Of a stretch of DNA of 6,364 nt, positions 1 to 5,900 are shown piece by piece. The notes below the pieces were generated by a model that was not told the origin of the DNA, made no database searches, and saw nothing but the letters and a program-made list of their open reading frames with translations. Each line of letters starts with the position of its first letter. Positions within the stretch are counted from its first letter, which is position 1. Source of the DNA: Micrococcales bacterium (lineage in GTDB: Bacteria; Actinomycetota; Actinomycetes; Actinomycetales; Cellulomonadaceae); the NCBI GenBank assembly GCA_009783975.1, contig WRCL01000118.1, forward strand, positions 1 through 6,364, in the 5' to 3' direction. The position numbers were made by a program, and so were the translations under genes.

Positions 1-1
1 C

Positions 2-765
2 CGTGACGTGTACGCGTTGCCCTCGGAGGAGTGTGGGCAGTTCTACAACATCTTCGTGTCGATGCCAGATGTTGGTGTGCTGCCCGCGCAGGCCATCGAC
101 CCGTTGACCGGGAACACCATGTCGGTCATGCCCGACTACCAGGCCCCGGGCAAACCAGTGGTCACCTGGACACGTGGTGGTGGGATCGGCGCACCGTTCG
201 CCGGCACGTTCTCAGTGACGACCACCAACTATGTCGGGTCGTACTTCCTGGAGATCGACACGAACTCCAACGGCTCCTATGACGACCCCGAGGACATCTC
301 GGTGCCGTTCACCGCGGTCGACGCGACGACGACCCGGACGTTCGTGTGGGACGGGCGTGACTCGGTGGGTCGCGTCGTCACCGACATCACCGCGATCAAC
401 TCCGCACGGGTGCGGTTGCAGACCACCGACGAGCTGCACATGGTGCTGGTCGACTCGGAGCACATCGACGGGCAGCAGTGGGAGAAGATCATCGGGGCGC
501 CTGGGACGATGGGGATGCAGTCCCTGGCGTGGGACGACACCTTGATCAGCGAGTCGCTGACCACCCGGTACGGCGACGTGTCCCCGGCGATGGTCGCCAC
601 GGGTGCTGAGGGGTACGGCAAGACCGGCCCGACACACTCGTGGGGCGCCGACAACGGGGTCAACGTCCTGGCGAACTACTGGGGCGACAACTCCAACATC
701 GACACCTGGACGTTCACGAACTTCGCGGCCGCCGACGACCCCGAGCTGTACGGGACCTCTGTGGA
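2..765 (+). other. N-terminal beta-rich module of the surface protein
   Basis: About 255 residues precede the first repeat. Visible motifs are an Asp/Asn-rich loop (EIDTNSNGSYDDPED, near nt 250-295) that resembles Ca-binding loops, a TFVWDGRDSVGRVV motif (near nt 336-380) like the WDGxDxxG of FlgD/Ig-like modules, and a later segment with SWGADNGVN...NYWGDNSNIDTWTF. I recall similar arrangements at the head of large actinobacterial DUF11-type adhesins, where this part precedes the stalk repeats, but I cannot name a family with certainty. It is truncated at the window edge. Its position at the distal end of a stalk would suit a ligand-contact role; that is inference. Confidence 0.55.
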
Positions 766-3700
766 CCTGACCGTCCCGCGCCTGACGATCCGGACCGTCC
801 CGACCACGACGTTGATCACCGCCCCCGGTGAGCCGGTGCACTACGACGTCATCGTCTCCAACGTCGCAGCGATGACGGTCGACGACGTGGAGGTCACCGT
901 CGCGAACTTCTCTGGGGCCGGGCCTGCCCCGGTGGTCACGTGCCCGGCCTCGGTGCTCGTCGGCGGGGCGCATATGGTGTGCACCGCCACGTACACCACG
1001 CGTGTGGCTGATGTCATGTCCGGACGGGTGCTGCGGCTGAACACGTCGGCGGCGGGCGTGAGCACTGATGGTGTCTCTGGTGGTGCGTACGCGGTCAACG
1101 CCGCCGGGGACTTCGTCAACCCCGACGGTGTGCCGCTGCCACCGGACCAGGCACCCCAGGGGGTGGCCGGGTCGACGATCGCCACCGCCGGTATCACCGT
1201 GCACAAAGCGGTCTCCCTCGGTGGCGCCGAGGGTGTGGCCGGTGACACGGCGACCTACACCTTCAAGGTCAAGAACACCGGGACGGTGCCGGTCAGCGCC
1301 CTGAGCGTCCTGGACCGGCTGGAAGACCTGTCGGCGATCACGTGCTCTGGGTCGTCCATCGCACCGGGGGCGACGGTGACGTGCACCGCCACGTACGTCT
1401 TGACCCAGCTGGACGTGGACCTGGGCGGGGTGGACAACGCTGCGACAGCCTCGACGACCGCCAGCGGCGGGACCCCCGTCCACGCGATCGCCGTCGACGA
1501 CCTCGGCCGTGCCGTGCCGTCCCCAGAAGCTCCGACCGACCCCACGAAGTACGACGACCACGCCAAGGCGCACCTGGCTCTGGTCCCGGCCCCCGGGTTG
1601 TCGCTGGTCAAGACCGCCACCCCGACCTCGATCACCGACGCCCAGCCTGGCGAGCTGGTCACGTACCAGTTCGCAGCGACGAACACCGGTGATGTGACCC
1701 TCACCGACGTGACGTTGGACGACCCGATGCTCGCTGACGAGTCGCTGGGTGCGTGGCCAGGTGTGCCCGGGACGTTGGCCCCGGGCCAGTCGGTGTCGGG
1801 CACCGGCTCGTACCGCCTGGTCAAGGCCGACATCGACGCTGGGGAGCTGGTGAACACCGCGACCATCGCCGGAACCGACCCTGACGGCGAGAGGGTCTCG
1901 CACCAGGCGCGGGCGACGGTGGCCCTGCCGGCCAACGCCCAGATCACCTTGACCAAGATCGCCCCGGCGACGCCGGCCGCAGATGTCGCTGTGGCCGGGA
2001 ACCTGCTGCAGTACGTGTTCACCGTGGCCAACACCGGCAACGTCTCGGTGAACCAGGTGGCCGTCGCCGACCCGATGCTCGGTGCCGTGACGTTCGGCAC
2101 CTGGCCCGGCGCACCGAACGTCCTTGCACCTGGCCAGTCGGTCGTGGCGACCGGGACGTACACCCTCAGCCCCGCTGACGTCACCGCGGGCACCGTGCAC
2201 AACCAGGCCACGGCGACAGGCCTCGACCCCAGCGGCACGTCGGTGACCAGCACAGCTGAGGCGACATGGCCGGCACCGCCGACACCGTCGGTCGTCGTGA
2301 CCAAGACCGGTGACCCCGACAGGGTCGTCAACCCCGCGCCCGGCGCTCCTGTGACCTACCAGCTGCTCGTGGCGAACAACGGCAACGTCGAGCTGACGGA
2401 CCTGGCCCTCGTCGACCCGCTGCTCGCCGGCCTCGTGGTGCCCGCGACGTTGGCACCAGGGGCGTCGACGACGGTCACAGCCCCCTACGCCCTGACCGCC
2501 GCCGACATCAACGCTGGTGTGCGGCCCAACACCGCGACAGCCAGCGGGGTGTACGAGGGCACGACAGTCTCCGACGACGCGGCCTTCACCGTGGTGCTGC
2601 CCGCAGGCCCCGGCTTGGTGCTGACCAAGACCGTCGACGCCGCGCAGGCCGCCGGTGCGATGGCCGGTGACGAGGTCGGGTACACGTTCGCGGTCACGAA
2701 CAACGGCAACGTCACGGTCAGCGCGATCACCATCACCGACGGGGTCCTGGACTCGCTGGTTCCCGGGCCGTGGCCAGGTGCCGCTGGGGTGCTGGCCCCG
2801 GGGGAGTCGGCGACCGCAGCGGGGGTCTACACGATGACCCAGGCTGACCTGGACGTCGGCTATGTCGTCAACCACGCCCAGGCGTTGGGCACCACACCGA
2901 CCGGCGGGTACGTCTCAGCGGTCGCCCAGACGACTGCGACGACGACCTTCCACCCCGAGCTGGAGCTGACCAAGACCGGTCCTGGCCTGCACCCTGACGC
3001 GCAGGTCGGCGACGAGGTGGACTACACGTTCACCGTCACCAACACCGGGACGGTGACGATGGACGCGGTGCAGGTCCACGACGAGCTCATCCCTGGAGGG
3101 GTGGACTACGCCAGCTGGCCTGGGGTCCCTGAAGAGCTCGCACCTGGGCAGTCGGTCACCGCCACAGCGGTCCACGTGCTCACCCAAGAAGACATCGACG
3201 CGGGGTTCGTCACGAACCACGCGACAGCCGAAGGGTTCCCGCCCAGGTCGACCGAGGCGACGTCCACCGCCGACGACTGGAGCTTTGACATCCCGGCCGA
3301 TCCCGGGCTCGAGCTGGTGACGACGTACGACGTCGCCTTCCCCGCCGCCGCGCGACCTGGCGACGAGGTCTTCTTGCGGTTCGCCGTGACGAACACCGGC
3401 AACGTCACGGTCTTCGACGTCGACCTCACCGACACCCTCGTCGGGCTGGTGACCGTCGGGTGCGCCTGGGCCTGGATCGCCCCCGGCGAAGAGGTCATCT
3501 GCGAAGGGCTGTACATCCTCACCGACCAGGACATGGACGCCGGCCAGATCGTCTCGGACGCCACAGCCCAGGGTCGCCTGCCCACACCCGTCGCCGGCGA
3601 CGACCCCGACGCCGAGCCCACAGACCACATCAGCGCCCACGACATGGTGACCATCACGTTCGTCCCCGCCGACCCCGACCCCGACGGTGACGGTGATGGT

Positions 3701-5668
3701 GACGGTGACGGCGGCGATGGCGACGGTGACGGTGACGACAAGGGCGACGGCTACGACGACGGGTACAAAGACGGCTACGACGACGGGCACGGGGACGGGT
3801 ACAAAGACGGCCACGGCGACGGCTATGGCGACGGGTACGACGACGGCCACGGTGACGGGTACGACGACGGCTACGGCGACGGGTACGACAAGGGCCACGG
3901 CGACGGCCACGGGGACGGGTACAAAGACGGCCATGGCGACGGGTACAAGCAGGGCCATGGTGACGGCTACAACGAGGGGTACGACAAAGGCCATGGCGAT
4001 GGGTACACCGACGGCCACACCGAGGGCTACCTCGACGGGTACCGCGACGGGCACGCCGACGGGTACCGCGACGGGTATGACAGCGGTTACCGCGCCGGCT
4101 ACGACGGCGGCTACCGCGACGGGTACGACGGGGGGTACGCCGCCGGCTACGCCAATGGCTACCGGGACGGCTACGACGCCAAGTACCGCGGCACAGGCTC
4201 GCAGATCCTGCCCTCCACACCGCTGGGGTACACCGGTGCGTCAGGCACCGTCGCGCTCGTCACCGCTGCTCTGGGTCTGCTCCTGGCCGGTGTCGGCGCC
4301 GTGGCTGTCAGCCGCCGCCGCACCGCCGGCGGCCCACACCGCGCCACACGCCGGTCCCGCCGGTGCCCGCTCACCATGTCGTCGCAGGTCACGGCCTCCC
4401 ACTCGGGAACCGTCCATGCCCCCACCACCGCATCCCCGATGGAGGCGATGATGTCCACACTCCAGCCCGCCACGCAGGCGACCACGTCGCCCCCTGCACG
4501 TGGACGCCACGCGAGCACCATGCCACCCGACGTGCTGCCACACCCCGACCCCGTCGCAGCCTGCGGCCGTCACGCCGGCGCCATGCCGCCCGACGTGCTG
4601 CCACACCCCGACCCCGTCGCCCGCGGCCGGCACGCAAGCCCCACGTCGTCTGACGTGCTGCCACACCCCGACCCCGTCGCTGCCTGCGGCCGTCAGGCGA
4701 GCGCCATGCCCGACGCAGTCCCAGACAAGGTTCTCGTGTCGGTGGCCCAGCAGGCGAGCCCCACGTCCACCGACGTACCCGACCCGCGCAACGCCGTGAC
4801 TCACGGCCGTCACGCCAGTGCTGGCACCGTCGAGGCTGGCACGGTCGGCGTGGTGCAGGCTCGTCACGCCAGCGCCAACGCGGTCGACGCTGGAACGGTG
4901 AGCACGGTGCTGGGTCGTCACGCCGTGTGCGCTGCGGCCCCAGCAGGTGTGTCCGCAGCCACGCCGTCCGTCGCACACGGTCGTCGTGCCAGCGCGGCCC
5001 GGGTCGACGCCGTGGTGAGCCCAACCGCTGGGGCCAGCGCTCGTCACGCGGCAGTGTGCGCGGTCCCGGCACCGTGCGAAGAGCCCCGCGACGACCGCAG
5101 CACGTCGTCAGGTGCCGCCGTCCGCGCTCGTCACGCGAGCGATGCCCAGCTGGACGCCCCGGACGCCGTTGCACCCGCCGTGTGTGCACGTCACATACGC
5201 ACAGCTGCTCCACCCGGGCGACGGGGCCGTCACACCAGTGCCGGGCACGCCGACGCCGTCGGGCGCCGTGCCAGCGGTCGTCACGTGAGCGCAGCCCAGC
5301 TCGACGCTGGGCCACGACCCACGGCGCCGGGCCGGCACGTCGCACCCGTGGGGAAACCTGCGGTCCAGGCCACGACCTGCGGCCGCCACGCCAGCCCCGC
5401 CCCAGTCGACGCCGGACCAGCACCAGCCCACCCCCGCCACGCGTTCGCACCTGTGCAGGCGCCGTGCAGGTCGGTGCGCCGCCGGGCACCACGCCGGTGC
5501 GCAACCAGCTCGACGCTGCCCGGGCGCGCCCACGCACGCGCCGCAGGCCCGCCGCCACGCACCAGCGCCTGCGTCACCACCCCCCAGGTGCACCACGTCG
5601 CCGGCACCCGCCGAGGGTCGCGCCGCACCACCAGCACAGCCGACCCCCGACCTCCGCCTGCCACATGA
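2..5668 (+). CDS. Giant multi-repeat cell-surface protein (DUF11/DUF7507-type repeats, GX3 tract, sorting-type anchor, repeat-rich C-terminal extension); 5' partial
   Basis: Probably an exported, envelope-anchored adhesin or stalk; ligand unknown. The frame is already open at base 2, so the GTG at 8 is not trusted as the start and the signal peptide must lie upstream. Counting the GTG codon as residue 1: residues 1-255 form a beta-rich N-terminal module; 256-1220 hold eight beta-sandwich repeats with the recurring signature TKT...GDxVxYTFxVTNTGNV...LAPGxS...L(T)xxDxDAG...NxAxA; about 1222-1393 are a DG linker plus 37 GX3 tetrapeptides; 1401-1438 are LPSTP-LGYTG, a 21-residue hydrophobic helix and RRR. 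Such proteins normally end a few residues later, but this frame runs to TGA at 5666-5668, adding about 445 residues with RHAS-type repeats and weakening codon bias. The body to about 4340 is certain coding. The extension is doubtful: real cytoplasmic tail, or read-through after stop loss. It is convergent with the gene at 5901-6364. Confidence 0.9.
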   Translation, partial: RDVYALPSEECGQFYNIFVSMPDVGVLPAQAIDPLTGNTMSVMPDYQAPGKPVVTWTRGGGIGAPFAGTFSVTTTNYVGSYFLEIDTNSNGSYDDPEDISVPFTAVDATTTRTFVWDGRDSVGRVVTDITAINSARVRLQTTDELHMVLVDSEHIDGQQWEKIIGAPGTMGMQSLAWDDTLISESLTTRYGDVSPAMVATGAEGYGKTGPTHSWGADNGVNVLANYWGDNSNIDTWTFTNFAAADDPELYGTSVDLTVPRLTIRTVPTTTLITAPGEPVHYDVIVSNVAAMTVDDVEVTVANFSGAGPAPVVTCPASVLVGGAHMVCTATYTTRVADVMSGRVLRLNTSAAGVSTDGVSGGAYAVNAAGDFVNPDGVPLPPDQAPQGVAGSTIATAGITVHKAVSLGGAEGVAGDTATYTFKVKNTGTVPVSALSVLDRLEDLSAITCSGSSIAPGATVTCTATYVLTQLDVDLGGVDNAATASTTASGGTPVHAIAVDDLGRAVPSPEAPTDPTKYDDHAKAHLALVPAPGLSLVKTATPTSITDAQPGELVTYQFAATNTGDVTLTDVTLDDPMLADESLGAWPGVPGTLAPGQSVSGTGSYRLVKADIDAGELVNTATIAGTDPDGERVSHQARATVALPANAQITLTKIAPATPAADVAVAGNLLQYVFTVANTGNVSVNQVAVADPMLGAVTFGTWPGAPNVLAPGQSVVATGTYTLSPADVTAGTVHNQATATGLDPSGTSVTSTAEATWPAPPTPSVVVTKTGDPDRVVNPAPGAPVTYQLLVANNGNVELTDLALVDPLLAGLVVPATLAPGASTTVTAPYALTAADINAGVRPNTATASGVYEGTTVSDDAAFTVVLPAGPGLVLTKTVDAAQAAGAMAGDEVGYTFAVTNNGNVTVSAITITDGVLDSLVPGPWPGAAGVLAPGESATAAGVYTMTQADLDVGYVVNHAQALGTTPTGGYVSAVAQTTATTTFHPELELTKTGPGLHPDAQVGDEVDYTFTVTNTGTVTMDAVQVHDELIPGGVDYASWPGVPEELAPGQSVTATAVHVLTQEDIDAGFVTNHATAEGFPPRSTEATSTADDWSFDIPADPGLELVTTYDVAFPAAARPGDEVFLRFAVTNTGNVTVFDVDLTDTLVGLVTVGCAWAWIAPGEEVICEGLYILTDQDMDAGQIVSDATAQGRLPTPVAGDDPDAEPTDHISAHDMVTITFVPADPDPDGDGDGDGDGGDGDGDGDDKGDGYDDGYKDGYDDGHGDGYKDGHGDGYGDGYDDGHGDGYDDGYGDGYDKGHGDGHGDGYKDGHGDGYKQGHGDGYNEGYDKGHGDGYTDGHTEGYLDGYRDGHADGYRDGYDSGYRAGYDGGYRDGYDGGYAAGYANGYRDGYDAKYRGTGSQILPSTPLGYTGASGTVALVTAALGLLLAGVGAVAVSRRRTAGGPHRATRRSRRCPLTMSSQVTASHSGTVHAPTTASPMEAMMSTLQPATQATTSPPARGRHASTMPPDVLPHPDPVAACGRHAGAMPPDVLPHPDPVARGRHASPTSSDVLPHPDPVAACGRQASAMPDAVPDKVLVSVAQQASPTSTDVPDPRNAVTHGRHASAGTVEAGTVGVVQARHASANAVDAGTVSTVLGRHAVCAAAPAGVSAATPSVAHGRRASAARVDAVVSPTAGASARHAAVCAVPAPCEEPRDDRSTSSGAAVRARHASDAQLDAPDAVAPAVCARHIRTAAPPGRRGRHTSAGHADAVGRRASGRHVSAAQLDAGPRPTAPGRHVAPVGKPAVQATTCGRHASPAPVDAGPAPAHPRHAFAPVQAPCRSVRRRAPRRCATSSTLPGRAHARAAGPPPRTSACVTTPQVHHVAGTRRGSRRTTSTADPRPPPAT
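773..3670 (+). repeat. Eight tandem DUF11/DUF7507-type beta-sandwich repeats
   Basis: Repeat starts are near nt 773, 1190, 1595, 1931, 2285, 2612, 2951 and 3305, about 110-140 residues each. Each has an LxLTKT-like first strand, a GDxVTYxFxVTNTGNV core, a LAPGQSV turn, and a closing LTxxDIDAGxVxNxATA strand pair. This is the pattern of DUF11/DUF7507 repeats that build rigid stalks in surface proteins. Repeats 1, 2 and 8 carry a CX12C pair around the LAPG turn (residues 312/325, 446/459, 1152/1165), a plausible disulfide. Repeats 3, 4, 6 and 7 instead carry WPG at the matching place. The first repeat is the most divergent, with VLVGGAH in place of the LAPG turn. Confidence 0.88.
3671..4186 (+). 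repeat. Acidic DG linker followed by 37 uninterrupted GX3-type tetrapeptides
   Basis: Nt 3671-3742 encode a DPDPDGDG...GDDK linker rich in Asp-Gly. From 3743 to 4186 come 148 residues that divide exactly into 37 tetrapeptides. Positions 3-4 are GY or GH in the first 36; the last is DAKY. Ten units end in His and 27 in Tyr, with His interspersed in the first 26 units and absent from the last 11. The early units are mostly GDGY, KDGH and DDGH; the late ones become RDGY, RAGY and AAGY. Regular G-x-x-x-G spacing recalls the deca-GX3 motif of Yae1/Lto1 proteins, although this tract is far longer. The Asp-Gly part could bind divalent cations. At DNA level the tract is a 12-bp periodic, slippage-prone array. 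Confidence 0.9.
4208..4321 (+). other. C-terminal sorting-type signal: LPSTP/LGYTG, hydrophobic helix, Arg triplet
   Basis: Residues 1401-1410 read LPSTPLGYTG. A 21-residue segment follows, TVALVTAALGLLLAGVGAVAV with no charged residue, then SRRR (nt 4310-4321). This three-part layout is that of sortase substrates. Neither pentapeptide is canonical: LPSTP lacks the final Gly of LPxTG, and LGYTG differs from the class E LAxTG motif only at position 2. LGYTG sits right before the helix as expected, so I favour it as the cleavage site. If it is not cleaved, the helix would still act as a stop-transfer anchor. No sortase gene is in the window. Confidence 0.75.
4505..5458 (+). repeat. Array of about 17 imperfect RHAS-centred units (~51-66 bp) in the 3' part of the giant frame
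   Basis: Units begin with an Arg-His-Ala-Ser-like codon block (consensus CGTCACGCCAGC) near 4505, 4568, 4628, 4691, 4748, 4808, 4862, 4916, 4982, 5042, 5129, 5189, 5228, 5279, 5333, 5384 and 5435. Spacing is usually 51-66 bp, with outliers of 39 and 87. Variants include RHAG, RQAS, QQAS, RRAS, RHTS and RHVS. Many units also carry a second block reading VDAG or QLDA (GTCGACGCTGG-like). The first three units are nearly identical; later ones are degenerate. All listed units sit in the same frame, which favours coding. I recognise no protein family. A further QLDA-type block near 5507 falls out of frame. Confidence 0.8.
4529..4680 (+). repeat. Three perfect copies of a 29-bp block at 63- and 60-bp spacing
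   Basis: The block starts GACGTGCTGCCACACC and ends CCCGTCGC, at 4529-4557, 4592-4620 and 4652-4680. It encodes DVLPHPDPVA each time. The stretches between copies (34 and 31 bp) are themselves related, each holding the GGCCGTCACGCC-type RHAS core. This marks the left end of the larger array as its most recently duplicated part. Confidence 0.93.
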
Positions 5669-5680
5669 GCACGCCCGACA

Positions 5681-5793
5681 CGTCCCGCAGACAGTGGGGA
5701 CGGTTCCCGTCCCGCAGACAGTGGGGACGGTTCCTATGTCTTGCCTGGTCAGCGCCTCGCTGCAACGCGGGTCAGGACGGTGGGGACGGTTCC
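5681..5793. repeat. Perfect 27-bp tandem duplication plus a third copy of its GGGGACGGTTCC core
   Basis: Two identical, directly abutting 27-bp copies lie at 5681-5707 and 5708-5734; each starts CGTCCCGCAGACAG and ends TGGGGACGGTTCC. The 13-bp end recurs alone at 5781-5793. The core can fold into a small imperfect hairpin (GGGGA against TTCCC around CGG, with one G-T pair). Short GGGACGGTTC-type elements are ones I associate with dispersed intergenic REP-like repeats in varied bacteria; this link is from memory. They lie just after the giant frame's stop codon, in the convergent spacer. Confidence 0.9.
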
Positions 5794-5856
5794 CAGCGCC
5801 GTGCCTGGTCAGCGCCCCCGCGAGAGACGGGTCCTGTGTCTTGCGCTCGTCAGCGC
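5726..5856. repeat. Three copies of a ~31-bp composite unit ending in GTCAGCGC
   Basis: Copies lie at 5726-5756, 5785-5816 and 5826-5856. Each begins GACGG(T/G)TCC and ends in a GTCAGCGC block. Copies one and three also share TGTCTTGC between these ends; copies one and two share TGCCTGGTCAGCGCC exactly, 60 bp apart. The GTCAGCGC ending resembles the CGTCACGCCAGCGC core of the array upstream, so the same repeat family seems to continue past the stop codon at 5668. Confidence 0.75.
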
Positions 5857-5857
5857 A
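5842..5857. other. Perfect 6-bp-stem hairpin (TGCGCT-CGTC-AGCGCA) in the convergent spacer
   Basis: TGCGCT at 5842-5847 pairs exactly with AGCGCA at 5852-5857 around a CGTC tetraloop. It lies 44 bp beyond the stop of the minus-strand gene and about 174 bp after the stop of the plus-strand frame. It could serve as a short transcription barrier between convergent genes, but there is no T-tract on either side, so a Rho-independent terminator is not supported. It is also the end of the third composite repeat, so it may simply be part of that repeat's structure. Confidence 0.5.
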
Positions 5858-5900
5858 GCACACAAGGAGGCGGTGAGTCGGGTGGCTGTGGTACGTGCCG

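Larger units (their letters stand above)
5669..5900. other. Convergent intergenic spacer, repeat-filled
   Basis: This 232-bp stretch lies between two converging genes. It holds the 27-bp tandem pair, the isolated GGGGACGGTTCC core, three composite 31-bp units and one hairpin, described separately. A strong Shine-Dalgarno-like AAGGAGG at 5864-5870 is present, but no credible gene follows it. I see no promoter I could support. Confidence 0.7.

Noticed and set aside
8..10. GTG as the start codon of the giant protein
   Set aside because: The frame is open upstream to the window edge, no ribosome binding site is visible, and no signal peptide follows. The gene is 5' truncated.
212..2875. Long open frame on the minus strand opposite the beta repeats
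   Set aside because: It is an antisense by-product of GC-rich codon use. Its translation is Arg/Gly/Val/His-rich low-complexity sequence with no family signal, while the plus strand encodes clear conserved repeats.
4529..4680. CRISPR-like layout: three identical 29-bp repeats with 34- and 31-bp spacers
   Set aside because: The would-be spacers are homologous to each other, the blocks extend into a degenerate in-frame array, there are only three copies, and no cas gene is present. It is a 60-63 bp tandem repeat.
5842..5857. Rho-independent terminator
   Set aside because: The hairpin is sound but short, and no T-tract follows on either strand.
4241..5863. Minus-strand open frames across the RHAS array (4241-5047 and 5108-5863, codon-aligned with each other)
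   Set aside because: Position-specific GC does not clearly exclude them in the middle of the array, but the translations are Gly/Val/Arg/His-rich without a recognisable domain, and no start context supports them.
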